64,000 nucleotides of DNA, from NCBI RefSeq assembly GCF_003627815.1, contig NZ_CP032698.1:3472001-3536000 (forward strand). The letters are read 5' to 3'. A program made the position numbers and the translations under genes. Position 1 is the stretch's first letter. Every line of letters begins with the position of its first letter. The stretch is from Streptomyces hundungensis (GTDB taxonomy: Bacteria; Actinomycetota; Actinomycetes; Streptomycetales; Streptomycetaceae). A model generated the notes under the pieces. It made no database searches. It worked only from the letters and a program-made list of their open reading frames with translations, and was not told the DNA's origin. This document shows, in pieces, positions 16,106 to 24,739 of the stretch.

Positions 16106-16927
16106 GTGCAGCTCTTCACGCTTCTGCCGCCGTGCCTGCGCCGCGCGTGGCTGTCGGCGGCCCTGGTCCGGGCCACCGCGCTCGACCTGGCCGTGCTGGC
16201 CGGGCACCTTCTGCTCTACCCCTCCGGCCTGACCCCCGAGCGGCGCCCCGCCTCCGATGCCGCCGCCCCGCAGCTCCCCACCGCCGGCCGGGCACATCCG
16301 CCGGTGGTGCTGCTGCACGGGTTCATCGACAACCGGTCCGTCTTCGTGCTGCTGCGCCGTTCGCTGGCCCGGCACGGCTGGCGCCATCTCGAATCGCTGA
16401 ACTACTCGCCGCTGACCGTCGACGTCCGGGTCGCCGCCGAACTGCTGGGGCGCCATGTCGAGGAGGTCTGCGCCCGCACCGGCCATCACGAGGTGGACAT
16501 CGTGGGGCACAGCCTGGGCGGTCTGATAGCCCGCTACTACGTGCAGCGGCTGGGCGGTGACGTCCGGGTCCGCACCCTGGTGACGCTGGCCACCCCCCAT
16601 ACGGGGACGCGCTCGGCGCGGCTCGCGCACGCTCACCCGATCGTGCGCCAGATGTGTCCGGGCTCGGATCTCGTGGAGGAGTTGCGTGGCCCGGCGCCCG
16701 GTATCCGCACCCGGTTCGTGAGCTTCTGGAGCGATCTGGACACGGTGATGATTCCCGTGGAGACCGCTCGGATCGACCACCCCGATCTGGTCGCGCGGAA
16801 CGTCCGGGTCACCGGAATCGGCCATCTCGCCATGCCGGTCCATCCGGCGGTCGCGGCCGGGGTGCGTCAGGCGCTGACCGCCGGGGAGGCGGAGGCCACC
16901 GAACAGGACGCGTTCTCGGTGGCCTGA
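16106..16927 (+). CDS. Lipase/esterase of the alpha/beta-hydrolase fold
   Basis: The 273-aa protein has the class-2/EstA-type lipase layout. An N-terminal hydrophobic stretch (AALVRATALDLAVLAGHLLL, about 19-38) may be a membrane anchor. The oxyanion motif VVLLHGFIDNRSVF (67-80) follows, then the nucleophile elbow VDIVGHSLGGLIARYY with the catalytic Ser. LATPHTGT is typical of triacylglycerol lipases. The catalytic Asp is probably in FWSDLDTVM and the His in IGHLAMPVH. The GTG start has GGAGG at 8 nt. It is divergent from icmB and stands alone in its orientation up to the M23 gene. Its natural substrate is unknown. Confidence 0.88.
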   Translation: MQLFTLLPPCLRRAWLSAALVRATALDLAVLAGHLLLYPSGLTPERRPASDAAAPQLPTAGRAHPPVVLLHGFIDNRSVFVLLRRSLARHGWRHLESLNYSPLTVDVRVAAELLGRHVEEVCARTGHHEVDIVGHSLGGLIARYYVQRLGGDVRVRTLVTLATPHTGTRSARLAHAHPIVRQMCPGSDLVEELRGPAPGIRTRFVSFWSDLDTVMIPVETARIDHPDLVARNVRVTGIGHLAMPVHPAVAAGVRQALTAGEAEATEQDAFSVA

Positions 16928-17247
16928 GCGGAACACGCCCGGGCTCCCGAGCCGGGCGACATCACGACAAACCGGGGCGATGTCCGGCCCGATGTCGATG
17001 CCCGGGGTCGGCTCCCGCACCGTATCCGCACGCGGCGGACGTCGAACGGGCCCCGAACGCAAGGCCAAAGCTCTGTCCGCACTCCGCCGAAAGACGGCCG
17101 ATTGCCCGTTTCCCGGAACCGTAAACTCCGCCGAAGATTGTCGGCCCCGCGTACCGCCGGGTACAGTCACGCCACTGCTGCCCCCGGGACCCCGCCCCCA
17201 TGGGGACCCCGGCCGCAGGTTCTGTTGCCGAGGCGAGAGAGAAGTTG
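16928..17247. other. Leader/promoter region of the M23 gene, no gene seen
   Basis: The 320 bp between the lipase stop and the M23 start contain the AT-richer segment GGAACCGTAAACTCC (17115-17129) and a small palindrome GTACC-GCCG-GGTAC (17151-17164). I looked for a sigma-E type GGAAC/GTC pair but the spacing (20 bp) is too long. No RNA element is recognised. Confidence 0.4.
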
Positions 17248-18915
17248 GTGACTGACCAGCACGCCCACGCCGGGTACGTCGGACACGACGGTTACCTCAA
17301 CGGCAGCAGTGGCCATGACGGCACCGGCCCCCACACCCAGAGCACCGGCAGTTTCGCCGTGGATCCGCTCTTCGGCGCGATGCAGGGTGCGCACGCCGAC
17401 CAGAACGCCCACCCGGCCGGCGGGACCGGCCAGTTCGACACCGGCACGTTCGCCGCCCCGTACGAGGGCACCGGCCAGTGGACGGTTCCGGCCCAGGCGA
17501 CGGCGTACGAACCGAACGGCGCCACCGGCACGTTGGACGGCGGCGCGCCCCGCACCGGCACCTTCGACACCGGTCGGCTCGACGAGAACCCGTTCAGCAC
17601 CGGGCAGTTCGACACCCACACGTTCAGCGCCGGTCAGTTCGCCACGCACGCCTTCCCCTCCCAGGCTTCCGACACCGGCACGTTCGCGACGCACGCCTTC
17701 GCGGCCCACGGTGGCGACACCGGCGTCTTCCCCACGGCTCCCTTCGCGACGCCGAGCACCCACGACACGGGCAGCTTCGACACGGGCAGCTTCGACACCA
17801 CCGGTCAGTGGGACGCCTCCGCCTGGCATCAGGCGCAGGACACCGGCCGGTACGACACCACCGCGTTCGCCTCCGCGCCCGACTCCACGGGCCAATGGTC
17901 CCTGCTCGGTACGCACTCCGAGACCGGCACCTATGACGCGACCGCGTGGAACTCGGCGGCGCCCGAGACGACGGCGACCGCGACCGCCGCCCTCCCGCTG
18001 CTCGACCTCCACCCGTCCGAGCCCGAGCCCCAACTCCCGTACGAGACGGCCGAGTTCGCTCAGGTGGAGCTTTCGGAGGAGACGGGCCCGACGTCCGGCC
18101 CCGCTACCGACGACGCCCCCGTGGACCTGCCCGGCGCGGCCGTTCCCGGTGCGCGCGCCGAGGCTCGGCGCGGGGCGAGTCGGCGGCGGCGTACGCCCGC
18201 CAAGCGTTCGGCGCTGTTGACCGTCGCGGTGCCGTCGGTGTGTGTGATGGGCGTCGCGGGGGTCGCGGTCGCGTCGGTGAGCGGACTGTCCGGCGGCAAG
18301 GACGAGGGCAGCACCGTGGCGGCCGCGTCCGACCCCGCGTCGGTCAAGCCTGTCGCCGCCAACAAGAACCTCGACACCCAGCTCGCCAATCTCAGCGCCG
18401 ACGCGAGCAGCTTCGCCGACCGGGCCAGCCGGACGCAGGAACGCATCGACCTCAAGGCCCGTCAGGACGCGGACAGGAAGAAGAAGGCCGACGCGGCCGC
18501 CGCCAAGGAGGCCGCGCGCCCCAAGTTCCTTCTGCCGGTGACGCAGAAGGGGCTCAGCGCGTACTACGGCCAGGCCGGCGTCAACTGGATGTCGGTGCAC
18601 ACCGGCATCGACTTCCCGGTCTCGTACGGCACCCCCGTGATGTCGGCGATCGACGGCACGGTCCGCACGCAGTGGAACAGCGCCTACGGAAACATGGCCA
18701 TAGTGACCGGCGCCGACGGCACCGAGACCTGGTACTGCCATCTGTCCAGCACCAAGATCCGCTCGGGTCCGGTGAAGGCCGGCGACGTCATCGCGTACTC
18801 CGGGAACTCCGGCAACTCCACCGGTCCGCACCTCCACTTCGAGGTGCGCCCGGGCGGCGGCTCGTCGATCGACCCGTTGCCGTGGCTGCGCAGCCACGGC
18901 CTGGATCCGACGTAA
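17248..18915 (+). CDS. Membrane-anchored M23 (LytM-type) peptidoglycan endopeptidase with a Thr/Gly-rich repeat domain
   Basis: The protein has 555 aa from the GTG at 17248; a start at 17200 is possible. Residues about 20-235 are degenerate 'TG[ST/Q]FDT' repeats, acidic and without Lys. A basic stretch (RRGASRRRRTPAKR) then precedes one membrane segment at about 322-345 (ALLTVAVPSVCVMGVAGVAV). A short coiled coil (LDTQLANLSADASSFADRAS) follows, then the M23 domain with HTGIDF and HLHFEV zinc ligands and the core GNSGNSTGPHLHFE. The orientation implies a long cytoplasmic repeat region and an extracellular peptidase that cuts peptidoglycan cross-bridges. It is convergent with pcrA. Confidence 0.92.
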   Translation: MTDQHAHAGYVGHDGYLNGSSGHDGTGPHTQSTGSFAVDPLFGAMQGAHADQNAHPAGGTGQFDTGTFAAPYEGTGQWTVPAQATAYEPNGATGTLDGGAPRTGTFDTGRLDENPFSTGQFDTHTFSAGQFATHAFPSQASDTGTFATHAFAAHGGDTGVFPTAPFATPSTHDTGSFDTGSFDTTGQWDASAWHQAQDTGRYDTTAFASAPDSTGQWSLLGTHSETGTYDATAWNSAAPETTATATAALPLLDLHPSEPEPQLPYETAEFAQVELSEETGPTSGPATDDAPVDLPGAAVPGARAEARRGASRRRRTPAKRSALLTVAVPSVCVMGVAGVAVASVSGLSGGKDEGSTVAAASDPASVKPVAANKNLDTQLANLSADASSFADRASRTQERIDLKARQDADRKKKADAAAAKEAARPKFLLPVTQKGLSAYYGQAGVNWMSVHTGIDFPVSYGTPVMSAIDGTVRTQWNSAYGNMAIVTGADGTETWYCHLSSTKIRSGPVKAGDVIAYSGNSGNSTGPHLHFEVRPGGGSSIDPLPWLRSHGLDPT

Positions 18916-18937
18916 GCCGAAGGCCGACGACCCCGAA

Positions 18938-18964
18938 GCCCGTGGCCGCTGTGCGGTCACGGGC
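18938..18964. terminator. Bidirectional terminator between the M23 gene and pcrA
   Basis: GCCCGTGGCCGC (18938-18949) pairs with GCGGTCACGGGC (18953-18964), 12 bp with one G-U pair and a 3-base loop. It lies 23 bp beyond the M23 stop and 27 bp beyond the pcrA stop. Confidence 0.75.
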
Positions 18965-18991
18965 CCGGGCCCGTCCGGCCCGGCGGCTCGC

Positions 18992-21487
18992 TCAGAGCTT
19001 CTCCACCGGCGCGTACCGCAGCAGCAGCTTCTTCGGGCGCTCATCGCCGAAGTCGATGGTGGCCTGGGCCTCCGAGCCCGATCCGGTCACCGACATCACG
19101 GTGCCCAGGCCGAACTGGTCGTGGGTGACGCGGTCGCCGACCACGAGGGAGACGACCGGCTTCTCGTTGCCGCGCCGCGTCGCGAAGCCCGAGGCGCCCG
19201 CCTTGGAGCGCGACGACGACAGCGAATTGCCGATCCCGCCGCCGAGCGACTTGCCGGAGACCGGGCCCGCCGGGGCGGCCATCGGTCCCGTCCGCTTCCA
19301 CTCCAGGTGCTTGACCGGGATCTCCTCCAGGAAGCGCGAGGCCGGGTTGTACGAGGGCTGGCCCCAGGCGCTGCGCATCGAGGAGCGGGTCAGATAGAGC
19401 CGCTCGCGGGCGCGGGTGATGCCGACATAGGCGAGCCGGCGCTCCTCCTCCAGCTCCTTGGGCTGGCCGAGCGCGCGCATGTGCGGGAAGACGCCGTCCT
19501 CCATGCCGGTGAGGAACACCACGGGGAATTCGAGGCCCTTGGCGGTGTGGAGCGTCATCAGGGTGATGACTCCCGAGCCGTCCTCCTCCTCGTCGGGGAT
19601 CTGGTCGGAGTCGGCGACCAGGGCGACCTTCTCCAGGAACTCGGCGAGCGTGCCCGCCCCCTCCACGCCGTCGGCCTCGCTGCGCTCCTGCTCGAACTCC
19701 AGGGCCACGGCCGCGAGTTCCTGGAGGTTCTCGATGCGCGTCTCGTCCTGCGGGTCGGTGGAGGCCTGCAACTCGGCCAGATATCCGGTCCGTTCGAGGA
19801 CGGCTTCGAGGACGACGGCGGGTCCGGCGCCGGAGTCGACGATCGTACGGAGCTCCTCCATCAGCGCGTTGAAGCGCTTGACGGCGTTGGCCGAGCGGGC
19901 CGCCATGCCGTACGCCTCGTCGACGCGGCGCAGGGCCTGCGGGAAGGTGATCTTCTCGCGCAGCGACAGGGCGTCGATCATGGCTTCGGCGCGCTCGCCG
20001 ATGCCGCGCTTGGGGACGTTGAGGATGCGGCGCAGCGGGACGGTGTCCTCGCCGTTCGACAGCACGCGCAGATAGGCCAGGACGTCCCTGACCTCCTTGC
20101 GCTCGTAGAAGCGGACGCCGCCGACGACCTTGTAGGGCAGGCCGACCCGGATGAAGATCTCTTCGAAGACGCGGGACTGGGCGTTGGTGCGGTAGAAGAC
20201 GGCGACGTCGCCCGCCTTGGCGTCGCCCCGGTCGGTGAGCCGGTCGATCTCGTCGGCGATGAACTGCGCCTCGTCGTGCTCGGTGTCGGCGACGTAGCCG
20301 GTGATCTGCGCGCCCGGCCCGGCGTCCGTCCACAGGTTCTTGGGGCGGCGGCTCGCGTTGCGCTCGATCACCGCGTTCGCGGCGGACAGGATCGTCTGGG
20401 TGGAGCGGTAGTTCTGCTCCAGGAGGATCGTCGTCGCGTTCGGATAGTCCTCCTCGAACTGGAGGATGTTGCGGATCGTCGCACCGCGGAAAGCGTAGAT
20501 CGACTGGTCGGCGTCGCCCACCACGCACAGCTCGGCGGGGGCCTGCGCCTCGCCTGAGGGGCCCACGAGCTCCCGGACCAGCGTGTACTGGGCGTGGTTG
20601 GTGTCCTGGTACTCGTCCACCAGGACGTGCCGGAAGCGCAGCCGGTAGTGCTCGGCCACGTCCGGGAAGGCCTGGAGCAGGTGGACCGTGGTCATGATGA
20701 TGTCGTCGAAGTCCAGCGCGTTGGCCTCGCGCAGCCTCGCCTGGTACATCGTGTAGGCCTGGGCGAGCGTCTTCTCGAAGCCTCCCCCAGAGCCGAAAGC
20801 CTGGGAGGTGCCCCCAGCCGCCTGTCCGGCGAAGGTCTCCTCGTCGATCAGCTCGTTCTTCAGGTTGGAGACCTTGGCGCTGAAGGCCTTCGGCGGGAAC
20901 TTCTTCGGGTCCAGTTCCAGATCGCGGCAGACCAGCGCCATCAGGCGCTTGGAGTCGGCCGCGTCGTAGATCGAGAACGACGAGGTGAAGCCGAGCTTCT
21001 TCGATTCGCGGCGCAGGATCCGCACACAGGCGCTGTGGAAGGTCATGACCCACATCGCGTTGGCGCGCGGGCCCACCAGCTGCTCCACGCGCTCCTTCAT
21101 CTCGCCCGCGGCCTTGTTGGTGAAGGTGATCGCGAGGATCTGGCCGGGGTGCACGCCACGGGTCGCCAGCAGGTGGGCGATGCGGTGGGTGAGCACCCGG
21201 GTCTTGCCGGAGCCGGCGCCGGCCACGATGAGCAGCGGCGAACCCGCGTGCACGACGGCGGCGCGCTGCTGTTCGTTCAGCCCCTCCAGGAGGGCGGCCG
21301 CGTCGATCGCCGGGCGCGGGGCGCCGCCGCGGTAGTGCGCGTCGCGGTCCACGGGCGCGTCGAAGCGGCCCCCGAACAGGTCGTCCGGCACCGCTTCGGG
21401 TGCGTGCGGCTCCTCGGGGGGCGGCGGGTGCTCCTCCTCTGAGGGCTGGAGGTCCGCCAGGAAGCTGTCGTCAAAGAGGCTGCTCAT
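18992..21487 (-). CDS. pcrA: ATP-dependent DNA helicase PcrA/UvrD
   Basis: This superfamily 1A 3'-5' helicase has 831 aa. An acidic N-terminal extension of about 75 residues precedes motif I (IVAGAGSGKTRVLTHRIA), then motif II VLVDEYQDTNHAQY, motif III GDADQSIYAFRGA, motif IV LEQNYRSTQTIL, motif V LMTLHTAKGLEFPVVF and motif VI VGITRARERLYLT. The C-terminal segment GDRVTHDQFGLGTVMSVTG forms the Tudor-like domain that contacts RNA polymerase in PcrA. It works in nucleotide-excision repair, in removing recombination or transcription roadblocks, and in plasmid replication. The ATG follows GGGAG by three bases and lies just downstream of a damage-type promoter, so the message may have a very short leader. 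Confidence 0.97.
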   Translation of the reverse strand: MSSLFDDSFLADLQPSEEEHPPPPEEPHAPEAVPDDLFGGRFDAPVDRDAHYRGGAPRPAIDAAALLEGLNEQQRAAVVHAGSPLLIVAGAGSGKTRVLTHRIAHLLATRGVHPGQILAITFTNKAAGEMKERVEQLVGPRANAMWVMTFHSACVRILRRESKKLGFTSSFSIYDAADSKRLMALVCRDLELDPKKFPPKAFSAKVSNLKNELIDEETFAGQAAGGTSQAFGSGGGFEKTLAQAYTMYQARLREANALDFDDIIMTTVHLLQAFPDVAEHYRLRFRHVLVDEYQDTNHAQYTLVRELVGPSGEAQAPAELCVVGDADQSIYAFRGATIRNILQFEEDYPNATTILLEQNYRSTQTILSAANAVIERNASRRPKNLWTDAGPGAQITGYVADTEHDEAQFIADEIDRLTDRGDAKAGDVAVFYRTNAQSRVFEEIFIRVGLPYKVVGGVRFYERKEVRDVLAYLRVLSNGEDTVPLRRILNVPKRGIGERAEAMIDALSLREKITFPQALRRVDEAYGMAARSANAVKRFNALMEELRTIVDSGAGPAVVLEAVLERTGYLAELQASTDPQDETRIENLQELAAVALEFEQERSEADGVEGAGTLAEFLEKVALVADSDQIPDEEEDGSGVITLMTLHTAKGLEFPVVFLTGMEDGVFPHMRALGQPKELEEERRLAYVGITRARERLYLTRSSMRSAWGQPSYNPASRFLEEIPVKHLEWKRTGPMAAPAGPVSGKSLGGGIGNSLSSSRSKAGASGFATRRGNEKPVVSLVVGDRVTHDQFGLGTVMSVTGSGSEAQATIDFGDERPKKLLLRYAPVEKL

Positions 21488-21496
21488 CGTCTCCCG

Positions 21497-21519
21497 AGTC
21501 TAGGCCGCCCCTCTGACAC
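21497..21519 (-). promoter_or_regulatory. DNA-damage-type (RecA-NDp/PafBC-like) promoter of pcrA
   Basis: On the minus strand GTGTCAGAG (21519-21511), eight bases, then TAGACT (21502-21497) matches tTGTCRGTG-N8-TAnnnT at eight of nine upstream-box bases counted loosely (G for t, A for T) with exact spacing and an exact -10. The predicted start is only a few bases before the pcrA ATG at 21487. Confidence 0.55.
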
Positions 21520-21688
21520 TCCGCCCCCGCCTTCGGAGAGATCGGCGGCGACTACCCACCGTGAAGGTCACGGGAATGTATCGGGCCTGTCGGACATCAA
21601 CCTTCCCAGGGGGCACGGGAGTTGGCTAGCGTGCCGCAGCAGCCGGGGAACGCCCCCGTCCGGAACGATCCGGAAGGAGGTGTCGGCC

Positions 21689-22846
21689 TTGCCCTCACAC
21701 CGCAAGCCGCGCACCCGAATGACCTCGTCCGGCCCTGCCGTGGGCGTGACGACGGCGGCGCTCGCGTCGGTGGGTCTGTTCGCGCAGGGCGCGGACGCCG
21801 CGCCCGTCGTGCCGGGGCAGCGGCCGAGCATCGAAGAGGTGCAGAAGAAGGTCGACGACCTCTACCGGCAGGCGGATCTGGCGACGCAGAAGTACGACGA
21901 GGCCAAGGAGGCCACGGCGACGCAGCGGGCCACGGTGGACGGGCTGCTCGACCAGGTGGCGGCCGGCACCGCGAAGCTGAACGAGACCCGGCGGATCATC
22001 GGCGGCTATGCCGCGGCCCAGTACCGCGACGGCGGGGTCTCCCCCACGATGACGCTGCTGTTCTCCCACGACCCGCAGGCCTTCTTCGACCAGCGCCGGC
22101 TCATGGGCCGCCTCTCCGACGAGCAGCAGCGGACCCTCACCACGTTCGAGGCGGAGCGCGCGGCCGGCGCGAAGAAGCGCGCCGAGGCGAGCCGCGGCCT
22201 GGCCGCGCTGACCACGTCGCAGCAGACGCTGCGCGCGGGCAAGCAGGAGGTGCAGGCAAAGCTGACGGCGGCGCGCACGCTGTTGTCCACGCTGACCGCG
22301 CAGGAGAAGGCGCGGCTCGCGGCGCTGGAGCAGAAGAAGCAGGACGACGCGAAGCGCAGGGCGGCCGAGCTGGCCGCGCGCCAGGAGGCCGCCGCACGGC
22401 AGGCGGCCGCCGCACACCCGAAGCCCGCCCCGCCGGCCGGCCACGCACCCTCGGCGCCGTCCACGCCGCCGGCCCCGTCCACGCCGCCGGCCCCGACGTC
22501 CAAGGCGGCGGAGGCGCTCGCCTTCGCGCGGGCCCAGCTGGGCAAGCCGTATGTGTGGGGCGCGACCGGCCCGGCCTCGTACGACTGCTCGGGCCTGACG
22601 CAGGCCGCGTGGAAGGCCGCCGGAGTGGACCTCCCCCGCACCACCTGGGACCAGGTGAAGACGGGATCCCGGGTCGCGACCGCCGATCTCGAACCCGGTG
22701 ACCTGGTCTTCTTCTATGACGACATCAGCCATGTCGGCATGTACATCGGCAACGGCATGATGATCCACGCGCCGCACTCCGGGGCGTACGTCCGCGAGGA
22801 GTCGATCTACTACATGCCGATCTACGGGTCGGTCAGACCCGGCTAG
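21689..22846 (+). CDS. Secreted NlpC/P60 peptidoglycan hydrolase (RipA-like)
   Basis: The protein has 385 aa from the TTG at 21689, chosen because GGAAGGAGGTG ends nine bases before it. A signal peptide (VGVTTAALASVGLFAQGADA) is cleaved after ADA. Residues about 40-250 form a long coiled coil. A Pro/Ala/Ser/Thr linker with a duplicated 'PPAPSTPPAP' segment follows, then the NlpC/P60 domain. There the catalytic Cys is in YDCSGLTQAAW, the His in DISHVGMYIG, and the third polar residue in MMIHAPHSG. Such enzymes cut the D-Glu/meso- or LL-DAP bond in stem peptides during growth and sporulation; the coiled coil usually keeps the enzyme inhibited or docks it to an FtsEX-like complex. A paralogue lies at 23577. 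Confidence 0.94.
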   Translation: MPSHRKPRTRMTSSGPAVGVTTAALASVGLFAQGADAAPVVPGQRPSIEEVQKKVDDLYRQADLATQKYDEAKEATATQRATVDGLLDQVAAGTAKLNETRRIIGGYAAAQYRDGGVSPTMTLLFSHDPQAFFDQRRLMGRLSDEQQRTLTTFEAERAAGAKKRAEASRGLAALTTSQQTLRAGKQEVQAKLTAARTLLSTLTAQEKARLAALEQKKQDDAKRRAAELAARQEAAARQAAAAHPKPAPPAGHAPSAPSTPPAPSTPPAPTSKAAEALAFARAQLGKPYVWGATGPASYDCSGLTQAAWKAAGVDLPRTTWDQVKTGSRVATADLEPGDLVFFYDDISHVGMYIGNGMMIHAPHSGAYVREESIYYMPIYGSVRPG

Positions 22847-22861
22847 AACCGCGGCGCCGGC

Positions 22862-23215
22862 TCAGTGCCACAGCAGCGCGATGAAGATGTTCACGACGGT
22901 GAGGCCGCCGACCGCCCCGAACACGCCCTTGTGGATCTTCTCGTCGTCGCGCTTCACATAGACCAGGCCGAGGATCACGATCAGGACCGCGAGCTTCACG
23001 CCGATCTTGAGGGTGTTGACGCTCATGTCGTCGGCCTGGTTGAGGCCGACCAGCGCGACGCCGGTGACGAGCATGGTCAGGGCGCCGTGCAGCATCGCGG
23101 GGACGAAGCGGGCGGTGCCCGCGCTCATCGCCTTCATCTGCGTCAGGAATCCGCCGAGCAGCGAAGCGATGCCGATGATGTGCAGGCCGACGAAGACATT
23201 GATGAGTACGTCCAT
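22862..23215 (-). CDS. Small four-helix membrane protein, function unknown
   Basis: The 117-aa protein has four predicted membrane helices: LINVFVGLHIIGIASLLGG (4-22), FVPAMLHGALTMLVTGVALV (37-56), IGVKLAVLIVILGLVYV (71-87) and GAVGGLTVVNIFIALLW (99-116). It lies between, and opposite to, two NlpC/P60 genes, convergent with the first (15 bp gap). The family is conserved in streptomycetes without a function. The motif TAGGCT about 15 bp upstream of the ATG could be a -10 box giving an almost leaderless mRNA. Confidence 0.75.
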   Translation of the reverse strand: MDVLINVFVGLHIIGIASLLGGFLTQMKAMSAGTARFVPAMLHGALTMLVTGVALVGLNQADDMSVNTLKIGVKLAVLIVILGLVYVKRDDEKIHKGVFGAVGGLTVVNIFIALLWH

Positions 23216-23576
23216 GGGCGGGAGCCTAATTCCCGCTTAGCAGGCGCCGTGCGGCGGGTGGGGCCCAACCGGCACTTCGGTCACAGCAGGCGCGGACCGC
23301 GGGGGCCATCGTCCGGGGTTCGGTCGAAGTCGGTCACCAGGACGCCGGAAAGCGGCACTTTTCGTCATTACGTCGCCCAGCCGTGTCGCCCAGGTTTAGC
23401 GTCCTCCTCCAGGTGACCGACTCCCCACCGCCGCCGCTCCACCGGACGGCTGTCGGTCGCCCCGCCGAAAGGTCCGGCGGCGGGCCGCTCCCCCGTGCGG
23501 TCCGTCGCCGGAACGGCTCCTCCACCAGGAGCCGCAGCGCGGAAGCACTGCCGTACGGAAGGACGTGAAGGCCCTC
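23216..23576. other. Divergent region with structured leader before the second NlpC/P60 gene
   Basis: In this 361-bp gene-free region two hairpins lie in the presumed leader of the rightward gene: CCCGCCG (23461-23467) with CGGCGGG (23478-23484), and CGGCTCCT (23514-23521) with AGGAGCCG (23527-23534), the latter perfect with a 5-base loop. I looked for the conserved blocks of the c-di-AMP (ydaO) riboswitch that precedes some actinobacterial wall hydrolases and did not find them. Confidence 0.4.
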
Positions 23577-24644
23577 GTGGCTGCGCACCGAAAGCCCAAG
23601 CAGCATCCGCTGGGCGGCCCCGCCGCCCGCACCGCCGCGACGCTCGCGCTGGCGTCCGCGGCCACTGCCACCCTCTTCGAGGGTTCCGGGCACGCCGAGC
23701 CGAAACTCACCCCGGCCCAGGTCAAGGCCAAGGTCGACCAGCTCTACCACGACGCGGAGGTGGCGACGGAGGCGTACGACGGGACCAAGGAGAAGGCGGA
23801 CGCGACCGAGCGCTCGCTGGGCGAGCTGCGCGACGAGGCCGCCCGCAGGACCGAGCGGCTCAACTCCGCGCGCAATGCGCTGGGTTCGCTGGCGGCCGCC
23901 CAGTACCGCAGTGGTGGCGTCGCCCCCGAACTCCAGTTGATCCTGTCGTCCGACCCCAAGCGGTATCTGGACGACGCCGCGTTCGCCGAGCGCGCCGGGG
24001 ACCGGACGGCGACCACGGTCGCGGGGGTACGCAAACAGCTCGCCGAGCTCGACCGGCTGCACGCCCGGGCCGAGGGGAAGCTCGCCCAGCTGCGCGGCCA
24101 GCAGTCCACGCTGCGCCGGCAGAAGAGCGACATCCAGTCGAAGATCACTGCGGCCGAGGCCCTGCTGGCCCAACTGACCGCGGCCGACCGGGTGTCCTAC
24201 GAGAAGGCGGAGACGGCCGGGGCGGCCCCCGCCGACAGCCCACGGGTTACGCGCTCCGCCGAGGCCCCGCGCACACCGCCCGTGGCCGTCCCCGGATCCC
24301 GCGCCGCGGCGGCCGTCGCCTTCGCCTACAGCGCACTGGGCAAGCCCTACGTCTGGGGCGCGACGGGCCCCTCGTCCTTCGACTGCTCCGGCCTGACCCA
24401 GGCCGCCTGGCGCTCGGCCGGGGTGCAGTTGCCGCGCACCACGTACACCCAGATCAACGTGGGAAGCCGTGTCGCGCGTTCCCAACTCGCCCCCGGCGAC
24501 CTGGTGTTCTTCTACTCCGGGATCAGCCATGTCGGGCTCTACATCGGCGGTGGCCAGATGATCCACGCGCCGCACCCGGGAGCGCCGGTGCGGATCGCGC
24601 CGATCGACCAGATGCCGTTCGCGGGCGCCGCCCGGCCCGCCTGA
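23577..24644 (+). CDS. Secreted NlpC/P60 peptidoglycan hydrolase (RipA-like), paralogue
   Basis: With the GTG at 23577 the protein has 355 aa and begins MAAHRKPKQHPL, aligning with the start of the paralogue at 21689; a GTG at 23565 is too close to its Shine-Dalgarno sequence. The signal peptide ends at SGHAEP. A coiled coil (about 35-205), a linker and an NlpC/P60 domain follow, with the catalytic Cys in FDCSGLTQAAW, His in GISHVGLYIG and MIHAPHPGAP. The two paralogues share order, spacing and motifs but diverge strongly in the coiled coil, so they probably serve different growth stages. A strong stem-loop at 24687-24716 follows. Confidence 0.94.
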   Translation: MAAHRKPKQHPLGGPAARTAATLALASAATATLFEGSGHAEPKLTPAQVKAKVDQLYHDAEVATEAYDGTKEKADATERSLGELRDEAARRTERLNSARNALGSLAAAQYRSGGVAPELQLILSSDPKRYLDDAAFAERAGDRTATTVAGVRKQLAELDRLHARAEGKLAQLRGQQSTLRRQKSDIQSKITAAEALLAQLTAADRVSYEKAETAGAAPADSPRVTRSAEAPRTPPVAVPGSRAAAAVAFAYSALGKPYVWGATGPSSFDCSGLTQAAWRSAGVQLPRTTYTQINVGSRVARSQLAPGDLVFFYSGISHVGLYIGGGQMIHAPHPGAPVRIAPIDQMPFAGAARPA

Positions 24645-24686
24645 GCCCCACCCGAGCCGCGCCCGAGCCCCGCCCGGCTCGCGGCA

Positions 24687-24716
24687 CCGCGGGCCGCGGC
24701 GACCCGCCGCCCGCGG
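24687..24716. terminator. Terminator between the NlpC/P60 and esterase genes
   Basis: CCGCGGGC (24687-24694) pairs with GCCCGCGG (24709-24716); the 14-base interior can add further G-C pairs. It is placed between convergent genes ending at 24644 and 24740. Confidence 0.6.
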
Positions 24717-24739
24717 TTCACCGAGTAGGTGACGGAGCG

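Noticed and set aside
17113..17140. Possible sigma-E (GGAAC/GTC) promoter before the M23 gene
   Set aside because: The spacer between GGAAC and GTC is 20 bp, too long for the known sigma-E pattern.
23396..23576. c-di-AMP (ydaO) riboswitch before the NlpC/P60 gene
   Set aside because: Conserved sequence blocks of the riboswitch could not be found; only simple hairpins are present.
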